Of a stretch of DNA of 64,000 nt, positions 27,125-35,606 are shown piece by piece. The DNA is taken from positions 124,001 through 188,000 of the forward strand of contig NZ_JAATOO010000006.1 of NCBI RefSeq assembly GCF_011806575.1, in the 5' to 3' direction. This stretch comes from Vibrio hepatarius (lineage in GTDB: Bacteria; Pseudomonadota; Gammaproteobacteria; Enterobacterales; Vibrionaceae). A program made the translations under genes and the position numbers. Position 1 is the stretch's first letter. Each line of letters opens with the position of its first letter. The notes beneath the pieces are model-generated. The model was not told the origin of the DNA. It made no database searches and was given only the letters and a program-made list of their open reading frames with translations.

Positions 27125-28537
27125 CTAGTGTTTAAAACGTATGCGGAAGGTATTAGTGTGATTCTCTCTCGGTAAGAGTTCAACAGTAGCATTGTGTAAT
27201 ACAGCAATATCTCGGGCGATAGACATACCGAGTCCAGCGCCGTCTCCTTTTTCGGTATTGGCACGATAGAAGCTATCAAACAGCTTTTCTCTCGCTTCGT
27301 CACTGACATTTGGCCCTGAGTCTGAGATAAACACTTCATACCAGTAATCGGATGCCACAACGCGAACATCAATGTTACTCCCGTTGCCTGAATAGCGAAT
27401 GGCGTTATCAATCAGATTACGAAACAATAATCCGAGCAAAAACTCATCACCTTGAATTGAACAGGTATCACCTTCTAAACTTAAATGTTGTTCATTACGA
27501 AGTGCCAACTGTGCCAAGTCAGACAGGGTCGATTGTAAAACGTTGTTGAGTACGACATCTTGCTTTTCGAGATTGGTAATACTGTCTACTTTTGCTAGCG
27601 TTAATAGCTGGTGAAGAACTCGGTCAGTACGATCAATTCCTTTGAGCAAATTCCCCAAATCTTGTTCTAACTGCTCTCTGTCTTGGCTGTGTAGTGCGTT
27701 CTCTGCGTTAAGTCTAAGTATGGTTAACGGTGTTTTAATCTCATGCGCAGCCATGCGGGTGAACTGTCTTTCACGTTGCCACGCCAATTCTAGTTGCTCC
27801 AACAATTGGTTTAGCGTATCGACTAGCGGTGATAACTCAAGGGTTTGGTTAGATACGTAAATCCGGTCAAGTTTCTCGATACTACGTTGAGAAATCGCCA
27901 ATCTAAGCTCCGAAATAGGGCGAAAACTCTTGTCGATAAAGTAGATCAAAATAACGATAAACAGCGGGAAAAGAATCATCTGCGGCAAAATTGCGGATAA
28001 CACCACTTCATTGATGATTTCTTGTCTGATGGCGTGTTTTTCAGCGACTAGTACAAACTCAGAATCCGTTGAGTGCAACTGGAAGATTCGCCATTCTCTG
28101 CCGTCCACTTCGCGGTCACCAAAGCCGGAAAACTCGGGTGATGGAGAAAGCACTCCAGCATCTTTGCGTGAGCTCCAAACCAAAGCGTTGTTCTTATAAA
28201 GCTGAAAAACAATATTGTTCTCGTACGGATGGCCGTACACAGTAGGATCATCATCGGAATCAGATAGTTGACGAATCTTCTCCATCCACGCCTCAAACTG
28301 ACTTTGGATCGAGGCTTGTGATAGTTGTGATTCGAATGACGATATTGTGAGTAGCAATAGCTTGGCCGTTTGACCAAGCCTTGCGTCATAGACTTCTTGA
28401 GTTTCGTGTTTTGTCGACATTGCGCTAAATAGCAATGTCAGCGATACCATGGTGATGGTAAGTATTATAACGACGCCAGTTACACGGCGTTTGATGGAAA
28501 AAGGGACGTTATTTTTCAATGATATACCCCACACCAC
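27125..28537 (-). CDS. Sensor histidine kinase (OmpR-class partner)
   Basis: Inner-membrane kinase of 470 residues: first helix about 18-40, a periplasmic region of about 140 residues, second helix about 185-205, a HAMP-like linker, HisKA with the phospho-His in MAAHEIKTPLTIL (near 260) and an HATPase domain (NLIDNAIRYS, GAGLGMSIARDI). It overlaps the response regulator by about 29 bases from the GTG chosen; a TTG at 28519 with GGGGTA upstream is an alternative start. The setting next to eptA recalls PmrB or VprB-type envelope sensors, but that is an inference from context. Confidence 0.9.
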   Translation of the reverse strand: MVWGISLKNNVPFSIKRRVTGVVIILTITMVSLTLLFSAMSTKHETQEVYDARLGQTAKLLLLTISSFESQLSQASIQSQFEAWMEKIRQLSDSDDDPTVYGHPYENNIVFQLYKNNALVWSSRKDAGVLSPSPEFSGFGDREVDGREWRIFQLHSTDSEFVLVAEKHAIRQEIINEVVLSAILPQMILFPLFIVILIYFIDKSFRPISELRLAISQRSIEKLDRIYVSNQTLELSPLVDTLNQLLEQLELAWQRERQFTRMAAHEIKTPLTILRLNAENALHSQDREQLEQDLGNLLKGIDRTDRVLHQLLTLAKVDSITNLEKQDVVLNNVLQSTLSDLAQLALRNEQHLSLEGDTCSIQGDEFLLGLLFRNLIDNAIRYSGNGSNIDVRVVASDYWYEVFISDSGPNVSDEAREKLFDSFYRANTEKGDGAGLGMSIARDIAVLHNATVELLPRENHTNTFRIRFKH

Positions 28538-29165
28538 GAATGTTTTTTATCAGCAGGTTAGGCACTTTTTTACGCAAGTTATGGATGTGGACTTCAATAG
28601 TATTGTCGTTGCTATTGTCTTCCCAGCCATGCAGTGATTGAAGCAATTGCTCTTTACTCATCACGCGACCAGCGTTTGTCATCAAACTCGCGAGCAACTT
28701 AAACTCTTTACGAGTTAACTTGAGAGGCTCATGTTGGAAGGTGATGATCTGTTCTGACAAAGACAAAGACAAATCACCAATTTGAATCTTCTCACTTGCG
28801 CTGCCAGTTTGACGCCTGATCAACACACGCAAACGAGCGAGTAACTCTTCTAATGCGAATGGTTTACCTATGTACTCATCTGCGCCACCATCAAGCCCTT
28901 TGACTCGGTCTTGAATGTCGTCACGCGCGGTCAAAATCATTACTGGTAGATCGTATCCAGCGTCTCGAAGACGCTTAAGTACGGTTAATCCATCGATATC
29001 AGGTAGGGTGAGATCGAGGATAACGGCAGTGAACTGTTCGGTTTTCAGGGCGGCATTTACGCCGCCGCCGAGGGTGAGCCAATCAACTGTGTAACCGTGA
29101 CGACTCAGAGACGTCACCATTGATTGGCCTAGTAAGTTATCATCTTCAACCAGAAGTATTCGCAT
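28509..29165 (-). CDS. OmpR-family response regulator
   Basis: The 218-residue protein has REC (1-115, acceptor Asp51 in LDLTLPDIDG) and a winged-helix DNA-binding domain (about 125-215; TRKEFKLLASLMTNAGRVMS and NTIEVHIHNLRKK). Its ATG overlaps the stop of the upstream TPR gene by one base, so it is translated as part of that operon. It probably controls eptA, its own operon, or both. Confidence 0.92.
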   Translation of the reverse strand: MRILLVEDDNLLGQSMVTSLSRHGYTVDWLTLGGGVNAALKTEQFTAVILDLTLPDIDGLTVLKRLRDAGYDLPVMILTARDDIQDRVKGLDGGADEYIGKPFALEELLARLRVLIRRQTGSASEKIQIGDLSLSLSEQIITFQHEPLKLTRKEFKLLASLMTNAGRVMSKEQLLQSLHGWEDNSNDNTIEVHIHNLRKKVPNLLIKNIRGVGYIIEK

Positions 29166-29800
29166 TATTTCGTAAGACTCTCAAGTCGTTGGGCGATCTC
29201 TTGTTGTCGGCCTTGGTCTGCAATTGGGCGATCAGGACGTGGCGCCGCTTGCTGCGCTTTGGTCAAGTACTTAATTGCTTCGCTACGGCGTCCATCTTCT
29301 GCAAGGAAATCACCATAAAAGTAGTTAGGATCGATGCCATCAGGATTGATTTCAAGTGCTTTCTTCAGCATTTTTTCTGCGACTTCATCGTCACCGAAAC
29401 CAATCGGCCATCCCGGTACTTTATAGTATAACGAACCCAAACTAGTATAAGCGGAACCATCTAACGTTTTGGGCGCTGAATCAATCACTTTTTCCAGTAG
29501 CGCTTTCGATTCTTTAACCAATGATAACGCGCCTAAACCACCTTTTGCACCCGCAAGTGAGGCTTTGTTTATTGCCAGCCAAACAGTGAGCTCTGGGTTG
29601 TCTGGATTAGCATATAGAGCTTGTGAGTTATGTAAGATCGTAACTTGAAAGCACTTCTCTTGCTCGTCGCTGTCGGTTACTTGATATTGACACTGAGCCC
29701 ATTCTTTTTGAATGCTGTTTAGCGTTGGAACCGCAGCAAAAGCACTGCTGCTCGCAAGGATCGTTGCGGTAGCGATGGTTGTCATAGAAAGAAGTTTCAT
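29165..29800 (-). CDS. Periplasmic TPR protein
   Basis: The 211-residue protein has a signal peptide (cleaved near AAFA/AV, about residue 23) and two or more tetratricopeptide-like repeats (about 95-190: AKGGLGALSLVKESKALLE and VAEKMLKKALEINPDG). Two cysteines (WAQCQYQV and EKCFQV) may form a disulfide. Length is typical of Vibrio periplasmic TPR proteins with no assigned role. It is co-transcribed with the regulator that follows and may take part in signal sensing; that is inference. Confidence 0.8.
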   Translation of the reverse strand: MKLLSMTTIATATILASSSAFAAVPTLNSIQKEWAQCQYQVTDSDEQEKCFQVTILHNSQALYANPDNPELTVWLAINKASLAGAKGGLGALSLVKESKALLEKVIDSAPKTLDGSAYTSLGSLYYKVPGWPIGFGDDEVAEKMLKKALEINPDGIDPNYFYGDFLAEDGRRSEAIKYLTKAQQAAPRPDRPIADQGRQQEIAQRLESLTK

Positions 29801-29811
29801 CTTAGTTACCT

Positions 29812-30618
29812 CTACTTTTCTGCTTGTCTAATAAAGTCATGGATAGTTTGTTGCTGCTTGCGGATCGAGTTGGTTACCAAGCTTGGTAAGATTTGGTTGA
29901 TGCGGGCGAACAACTTTTCAGGCCAACCGATCCATTTCGCTGAAGTTTCTTTTTGCAGCATGGTGACGACGTGGTTAGCAACGATTTTTGGAGAGTCACA
30001 ATGATTCCCCAGGGTTTTGTTTAACTGATTAACACGATCGCTGTTTAGTTCGGTGTCCGTCGCTCTTGGTGCAAGGTACAAAACTCTTACACCTGCGCCG
30101 TCTAACTCACGATCCATAGCTTCGCTGAATCTCTGTAAGCCAGATTTAGCAGCGCAGTAAGTGGAGTACCCCGGATAACCAATAGAACCGAAGGTTGAAC
30201 CAATATTCAAAATGATTCCCGGGCGTTGTAACCAAGTTAGGGCACTTTGCGTTAACAAGATTGGTGTGGTTAAGTTCAGCTCAATTTCTTGTTGGATTGA
30301 ACTTGCCTCGCGCTGAGCAAGAAAACGGAACTGGTTAGTTCCAGCGTTGTTAATTACGACACTAATTTTCTTGTTTTGCTGTAAGTATTCGCGCGCTTTG
30401 TTGCGAAGCAACATTAAACCGTCTTGAGTTGCTAAGTCAGCGCTCAGGCACTGATGTTCTTCTGCGTTAGGTAACGACTGAATCAACTCGGATAATTTGT
30501 TGCCGTTGCGCGCAACCAACAACAGCTTGGCTCCTTGTGCAGCCAAGCTATGTGCAATGGCTTTCCCTATGCCGCCAGAGGCACCAGTAAGCAAAATGTA
30601 TTTACCGTTTAAGTCCAT
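29812..30618 (-). CDS. Short-chain dehydrogenase/reductase
   Basis: Classical SDR of 268 residues with cofactor motif TGASGGIGKAIA (near 13-24), NNAG, catalytic Ser in NIGSTFGSIG and YSTYCAAKSG with the YxxxK pair. An Arg in VARN after the second strand suggests NADP(H). A C-terminal extension (about 225-268) is hydrophobic or basic. The start with AGGAGG 5 bases upstream is used; the ATG one codon earlier is too close. It probably reduces or oxidises the product of the neighbouring ligase and diiron proteins. Substrate unknown. Confidence 0.88.
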   Translation of the reverse strand: MDLNGKYILLTGASGGIGKAIAHSLAAQGAKLLLVARNGNKLSELIQSLPNAEEHQCLSADLATQDGLMLLRNKAREYLQQNKKISVVINNAGTNQFRFLAQREASSIQQEIELNLTTPILLTQSALTWLQRPGIILNIGSTFGSIGYPGYSTYCAAKSGLQRFSEAMDRELDGAGVRVLYLAPRATDTELNSDRVNQLNKTLGNHCDSPKIVANHVVTMLQKETSAKWIGWPEKLFARINQILPSLVTNSIRKQQQTIHDFIRQAEK

Positions 30619-30627
30619 CATCGCCTC

Positions 30628-31308
30628 CTACGCTGCTTGAGTTGCGGCAGTTAGGGGTAAGCTTTCTAACATTTGGCCATATAGCTTAAATACCATGTTC
30701 GCCGAGTCGATGATCGCTTGCTGATCTTGCTCGTCAGTGACGTGCTCCATTAGCGACTCAAAAAATTGAATATGGTCTTGGTCAAGCACGCTATGGGACG
30801 TCAGATAAGTCATTGCTTCTTCAGGTAGGCCCAAGGTCTCTTTTACCAGTTTGGCAATCTGACCTCCTACGCCTACACTTGTGCCTTCAAGCACCCACAC
30901 CATACCGAATAGCGCCATCGGATTGTGACGGTCGATTTGGTGATATAGGTAAGATGTCATGAGCTCAATCGCGTCACCGACGCGGCCAATGCCTTGATTG
31001 TGTCGTACGAGCTCTGCATCAGCACCACATGCACGGATGTCGTTCAGAATCCATTCGTGGTGACCTTTTTCTTCGTCAATGTATTCTGCTAGTCCTTCAC
31101 GAACCCATTCGTGCTCGGCATCTAGTCGCCCACCACATGCCATTAGCAGAGGCACGGTGTGTTTTACATGGTGAAACGCCTGAGTTAGGAATGCGACGTA
31201 CATTTCGCGGTTAATTTCGCCATTCTGGCAAGCTTGGAAAATCGGCGCGTTAAGCATGTTTAGCTGTGCTTCACGTGTCTGCTCTTTAAGAGTGTTGAAA
31301 AAGCTCAT
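30628..31308 (-). CDS. Heme-oxygenase-like diiron protein (iron-containing redox enzyme family)
   Basis: All-helical 226-residue protein of the TenA/PqqC/heme-oxygenase fold. Candidate metal ligands follow the pattern of heme-oxygenase-like diiron oxidases such as UndA: Glu80 and His83 (EKGHHEW), Glu141 (VLEGTS), His172, Asp176 and His179 (SHSVLDQDH). It lacks an obvious TenA catalytic cysteine. Related enzymes oxidise or cleave fatty acids and amino acids, so an acyl or amino substrate is plausible. The start at 31308 is set by AAGGAGC; an upstream in-frame ATG at 31353 lies inside the ligase gene. Nine bases separate it from the SDR. Confidence 0.82.
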   Translation of the reverse strand: MSFFNTLKEQTREAQLNMLNAPIFQACQNGEINREMYVAFLTQAFHHVKHTVPLLMACGGRLDAEHEWVREGLAEYIDEEKGHHEWILNDIRACGADAELVRHNQGIGRVGDAIELMTSYLYHQIDRHNPMALFGMVWVLEGTSVGVGGQIAKLVKETLGLPEEAMTYLTSHSVLDQDHIQFFESLMEHVTDEQDQQAIIDSANMVFKLYGQMLESLPLTAATQAA

Positions 31309-31339
31309 GGCTTGCTCCTTAAAATTTATTTGTTTACAA

Positions 31340-32815
31340 CTAGTACAATTCAATAATTTGATGGTCGGTATTGGTATAGCGACCAGAAATCAGTTCGCTC
31401 GCCCATGTTTCAATTACGTCTCTTTTCGGACGGCCGTTTTCGGTAAACCAATGGGCATGAGTGGCTAAATTCGAGGTAAGGATCAGACGCTGAATGCGAG
31501 CGTAATCAGGCAAACTTTCGTTGAGTAGGCTAATACGCTCAACGATATAATCCGTCGGTTCAACAATGGCTGACAGCGAGTGCTGTGCTTCGCCTACCAC
31601 TAGCAGTTTTACGCCGGGCATGAACACTTGTGCTTGAGATTCAATCCACTCAGGCGAAACATTACGCCCGTAGCTGGTAATGATTTGATTCTTTTTACGT
31701 CCATGAATGTGAATGAAACCGTCTTGATCTATGTTGACCAAATCGCCAGTCGCTAACCATTCATCAGTAAAAGGTTCGTTTAAGTAACCGAGTGCGATAT
31801 TGCCTTTGATTAACAGTTCATTGTCTTTGGCGACTTGCACTTCAATATGCTCTAACGCCGCGCCGCAACTGCCATGCTTTACATGGTTTGGTGCATTCAA
31901 TGACACGACAGAGGCGCTTTCGGAAAGCCCATAACCTTCGTAAGCAGGGATGCCAAGCTGATGCGCCATCTCCATGATTTCTGGTGCGACTCGTGCGCCA
32001 CCAACCGCGACAAAGCGTAGTGGTTCACCCAATTGCGTATTGTGTTTTACGACTTGAATCAGTGCCATCAACAGGGCAGGTGTTAGCACCAAGCTGTTTG
32101 GCTGATATTGCGCCAACGCTTGAGAAAAATCCTGTGCGTTGAACTTGCTAGAACCAGTTAAACCAACGTGCTCACCAGGGAATATCATGCTGGTGACACC
32201 GAGAATCAACGGAACATAAACGCCGGTGACGTTTTCAAGTAGCGTTGATAGCGGCAGCAATACAAGATGGCGAGCAACGTCAACATCCAGTGCGGCAACC
32301 AGAGAGCTTGAAACGCGAAATAGATTATCTTCGCTCAGACAAACGCCTTTTGGTGTCCCTGTTGAGCCTGACGTAAAGGTGACCTTGACGGTTCCTTCAA
32401 GCAATGCACCACATGGCTCTGTGTATATGCGATAAGCGGGTAATCCCTCTAAGTGGCAAACGCTGTCTTGGCGGTCGAATTGATCGTTCCAATCACCAAC
32501 TAGAATATCAGCGCCAGTGCTAGTCAGTACGTGCTCGATCTGTTGATTAGAGAAGAACGTTGGAATAGGCACAAGTGGCGTTTCTACCATCATCGCGGCT
32601 AAGTCAACGATGGCCCAATCAATTGAGTTTTCTGCTCGAAGTGCAATACATTGACCACCCAAGTGTTTAATACTGTTCGCGGTGTTCTCGAGCTTATCGA
32701 CTAACTGACGATAAGTGACAGAGGTAGCGTTGTTCGCTGCGTCAAACCCGCTCAGTGCAACCTGGTTCGGATTGAGTTGCGCGTTGCGATAAATCGCTTG
32801 AATAATCTGGCTCAT
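31340..32815 (-). CDS. Acyl-CoA synthetase-like AMP-dependent ligase
   Basis: ANL-superfamily adenylating enzyme of 491 residues. Signatures: phosphate loop TFTSGSTGTPKG, YGLSES, ATGDLV, HGRKKNQIITSYGRNVSPEWIE and the C-terminal catalytic Lys in ENGRPKRD. It is shorter than FadD and has a compact N-terminal domain, closer to enzymes that activate fatty or aryl acids for a dedicated pathway. The ATG at 32815 follows GAGAGG; an in-frame upstream ATG lies inside the preceding gene. The carboxylate it activates is unknown; the neighbours suggest a fatty acyl or similar group. Confidence 0.9.
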   Translation of the reverse strand: MSQIIQAIYRNAQLNPNQVALSGFDAANNATSVTYRQLVDKLENTANSIKHLGGQCIALRAENSIDWAIVDLAAMMVETPLVPIPTFFSNQQIEHVLTSTGADILVGDWNDQFDRQDSVCHLEGLPAYRIYTEPCGALLEGTVKVTFTSGSTGTPKGVCLSEDNLFRVSSSLVAALDVDVARHLVLLPLSTLLENVTGVYVPLILGVTSMIFPGEHVGLTGSSKFNAQDFSQALAQYQPNSLVLTPALLMALIQVVKHNTQLGEPLRFVAVGGARVAPEIMEMAHQLGIPAYEGYGLSESASVVSLNAPNHVKHGSCGAALEHIEVQVAKDNELLIKGNIALGYLNEPFTDEWLATGDLVNIDQDGFIHIHGRKKNQIITSYGRNVSPEWIESQAQVFMPGVKLLVVGEAQHSLSAIVEPTDYIVERISLLNESLPDYARIQRLILTSNLATHAHWFTENGRPKRDVIETWASELISGRYTNTDHQIIELY

Positions 32816-32816
32816 C

Positions 32817-33428
32817 TTAGCCTCTCTGTGTTTCATCGGCTTGTTGGAACAAAGCTAACAAGTGCTGGTAGCCTTCAACTAAGTTACCGGCTAGAACACG
32901 CGGTTTATGTTGGTAATAGGTGCCCCAGATTTTCTCGGCTTCTGGTACTCGCTCAGCGCTCGCTTCTGCGATGATGGTTGGCGTCAGACCAAGGCGTTTC
33001 ATTAGGGCATGTAAAGGGTCGGTGGCGGTGAAAATGCACCATTCGTACCCTTGCTCGACCAGCTTTTCCGCCATTAGGAAGAAGTGGATTGGTGAGTTTC
33101 CATGAGCGAAGGATGCAAGCTGACCAAACTCAATCACGCTATCGCGGGTAATGTTTGCGTCAAAATGTTGGTTGAGGATAACTTCAGCGTGATCATCTAA
33201 ATACTGCTCAAGAAAGAGAGCTTCGTTACCTGCGTTGCGAAAACCGCATAAAGATTTAATTTCGTCGCCAATCATTAGCGTCATAAATTCAGGCATAAAC
33301 GTGGCCAATTTCGCGTCAAACGCTTGCTCGTATCGGGTAGAGAGCTGTTGAGTCACTTGTGGCCACAAAGGGTGATTTGGTGCAACGATTTCCAGTTTAA
33401 ATTCGGGTGTTGTTATTGGATGTCTCAT
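32817..33428 (-). CDS. Thermostable-hemolysin (delta-VPH) family protein
   Basis: The 203-residue protein belongs to the T_hemolysin family named after V. parahaemolyticus delta-VPH. It has no signal peptide and no membrane segment, which is unexpected for a secreted toxin. The central part (IEFGQLASFAHGNSP, then EKLVEQGYEWCIFTATDPL and MKRLGL) reads like the core of an acyltransferase or LuxI/GNAT-like fold. First gene of a seven-gene operon with an acyl-adenylating ligase one base away. An acyltransferase role is my inference; the hemolysin name comes from the family. Confidence 0.82.
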   Translation of the reverse strand: MRHPITTPEFKLEIVAPNHPLWPQVTQQLSTRYEQAFDAKLATFMPEFMTLMIGDEIKSLCGFRNAGNEALFLEQYLDDHAEVILNQHFDANITRDSVIEFGQLASFAHGNSPIHFFLMAEKLVEQGYEWCIFTATDPLHALMKRLGLTPTIIAEASAERVPEAEKIWGTYYQHKPRVLAGNLVEGYQHLLALFQQADETQRG

Positions 33429-33564
33429 CGGATGCCCCTTTACTGAGTTAGTAATGACAAATTAAGGGACGAAACTTAAGAAACACTTAAGGAAAGAAAA
33501 ATAATTGAAATTTCTTTGCTCACACGGGCTTGAAGCCCTTATTCGAGCAGGACAGTCATAAGAA

Positions 33565-33589
33565 AAGGCGAACCAGAGCGGCTCGCCTT
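33565..33589 (-). terminator. Intrinsic terminator of the TRAP transporter operon
   Basis: AAGGCGA / TCGCCTT stem with an 11-base loop, 42 bases beyond the dctM stop. On the minus strand it is followed by TTTTCTT. A smaller GGGCTTGAAGCCC hairpin lies nearby at about 33528-33540. Confidence 0.78.
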
Positions 33590-33630
33590 AAGTTTTATAA
33601 AGTGGCTAAAGTAAAATCGCAGCAGGTAGT

Positions 33631-35016
33631 CTATCCATAAGCGACACTTGGGAACCAGAGGACTAACTGAGGCCAAGCTACCAAGCAAACCAAAGCAATC
33701 AACTGAATCAAAATAAACGGGATAACACCGCGGTAGATATCTTTCAGTGCAACGCCTTCTGGGCAAACCCCTTTAAGGTAGAACAGCGCAAACCCAACAG
33801 GCGGCGTTAAGAAGCTGGTTTGCAGCGCCATTGCCACAAGCATCACAAACCACACCAAACTAGGATTATCAACCACACCATGTCCGTCTAATTCAATCCC
33901 CAAGCTTGCAATAACAGGGGCAAGCAGTGGTAGTGCGATCAGAGTAATTTCAATCCAGTCTAAGAAGAACCCTAGGAAGAACACAATCATTAGAATGAAC
34001 GCGATGATGCCGTAAGGTCCAAACGGTAAGCCACTTAAGAAAGATTCAATCAGTTCATCACCACCAAGCTCACGCAACACCAACGCAAAGCACGACGCGC
34101 CGAGGAAAATCATAAAGATGTAAGCGGTAGTCCCATACGAAGCGAGCATTACCTCTTTGAGCACTTTTAAGTTAAGTTTCTTGTTGTATGCGGCAAGCAA
34201 AGTTGCGCCCATTGCACCAATGCCCGATGCTTCTGTTGGCGTTGCGACACCGGCAAAGATGGAGCCGAGTACCACGAAGATCAACATCACTGTCGGCGTA
34301 ATGTCTTTAAACACCTGCAAGATGAGTCGCCATTCAACGGGTTGGACGTCTTCTGGAATAGGGGCTTTGCTTGGTGACATTTTACCGACCACGAGGATGT
34401 AAACGATATAAAGCGCACCGAGTAATAAACCAGGAATGATCGCGCCCATAAACAGGTCACCGACTGAGAGTCCAAGCTGGTCAGCCATGATCACTAACAT
34501 GATCGATGGCGGCAGCAGAATACCCAAAGTACCAGCAGAGGCGACCGTACCGAGTGCAAGCGGTAAGTGGTATCCCTGACGCATCATACTTGGCAGTGAC
34601 ATCACGGTCAGTAACACAACGGACGCGCCGATAATACCCGTCGATGCGGCAAGAATAATACCTATCGCCATAACAGTAATCGCCAAGCCGCCGTGCACTT
34701 TACCGAACAGGGCTTGCATGGAAGACATGAGTTTTTCCGCAATGCCTGATTTATCGAGCATGTTACCCATAAAGATAAACATCGGCAGCGCAACCAAAAT
34801 CCAGTTATCCATGATCTTATAGATACGGTTTACTACCAGCCCCATGCTGGTGTAATCAAGCCCGGTAAAAGTATCCAAATACAAATCGGCAAAGTAACCG
34901 ACTGCGCCAAATACAACGCCAATCCCGCCAAGTACGTAGGCCACAGGAATACCGGTAAACAGCAGTAGGATAAACGAGCCAAACATGGCGATGACAATCC
35001 ACTCATTCGGTTCCAT
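33631..35016 (-). CDS. dctM: TRAP transporter large permease (DctM)
   Basis: The 461-residue polytopic protein has about 12 membrane helices and matches the DctM family (GIPVAYVLGGIGVVFG at the N-terminus; GIIGASVVLLTVMSLPSMM; conserved PPS in LLPPSIML; FLGFFLDWIEI). It forms the sodium-driven transport unit with DctQ. The ATG follows AAAGGAGCG and overlaps the dctQ end by 14 bases. Together with the neighbouring CoA-transferase genes it suggests a carboxylate substrate. Confidence 0.95.
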   Translation of the reverse strand: MEPNEWIVIAMFGSFILLLFTGIPVAYVLGGIGVVFGAVGYFADLYLDTFTGLDYTSMGLVVNRIYKIMDNWILVALPMFIFMGNMLDKSGIAEKLMSSMQALFGKVHGGLAITVMAIGIILAASTGIIGASVVLLTVMSLPSMMRQGYHLPLALGTVASAGTLGILLPPSIMLVIMADQLGLSVGDLFMGAIIPGLLLGALYIVYILVVGKMSPSKAPIPEDVQPVEWRLILQVFKDITPTVMLIFVVLGSIFAGVATPTEASGIGAMGATLLAAYNKKLNLKVLKEVMLASYGTTAYIFMIFLGASCFALVLRELGGDELIESFLSGLPFGPYGIIAFILMIVFFLGFFLDWIEITLIALPLLAPVIASLGIELDGHGVVDNPSLVWFVMLVAMALQTSFLTPPVGFALFYLKGVCPEGVALKDIYRGVIPFILIQLIALVCLVAWPQLVLWFPSVAYG

Positions 35017-35545
35017 GATTCGCTCCTTTGAAAATGGTTTCTAACGATCGCAGCACTTTGGCAAACATAGAAAGCAGCAGCAGTGCAAAACTCAGTGGGA
35101 TAACGCTTTTAATCAGCCAACGGAAAGGTAAACCTGAAGGCGAAGCAGAACTTTCGTTGACGCGCCACGACTCATAAGCAAAGTCGTAAGAATGCAGAAT
35201 GACAACGATGACAAATGGCATCGCAAGCAGCAGCAATCCAAGTAGGTCGACAACAGCTTTGGTGCGCTCTGAGAACTTGTGGTAAAACAAATCAACACGC
35301 ACGTGCAAGTTGGTCACTTGCGCGTAAGCGGTACCGAACATCACGGCAGTCGCGTATAAATGCCATTGCAACTCTTCCAGCGCGATTTGCCCGTTGGAAA
35401 AAACTTTACGCAAGACAACTTGCAAAATGATCACGCCAATCAGAGCCACATTGGTCCAAGCAAAAAACTTACTGATTGTGGTGATGAACTTCTCTACCTG
35501 ACAGTAGAGTGGGACGGTGGGGGTAGAAATTAGAACCTTGCTCAT
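35003..35545 (-). CDS. dctQ: TRAP transporter small permease (DctQ)
   Basis: The 180-residue protein has four membrane helices and the DctQ pattern (ISKFFAWTNVALIGVIILQV, then FGTAYAQVTNLHVRVDLFY). It pairs with DctM. The start follows TAAGGAGTGACCA. The gene lies between the binding-protein gene and dctM in one operon. Confidence 0.94.
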   Translation of the reverse strand: MSKVLISTPTVPLYCQVEKFITTISKFFAWTNVALIGVIILQVVLRKVFSNGQIALEELQWHLYATAVMFGTAYAQVTNLHVRVDLFYHKFSERTKAVVDLLGLLLLAMPFVIVVILHSYDFAYESWRVNESSASPSGLPFRWLIKSVIPLSFALLLLSMFAKVLRSLETIFKGANHGTE

Positions 35546-35606
35546 TGGTCACTCCTTACAACCTATGACCAGCTTTTAGGCTGGCCACAGGTCCAATTCA
35601 CAGGGG

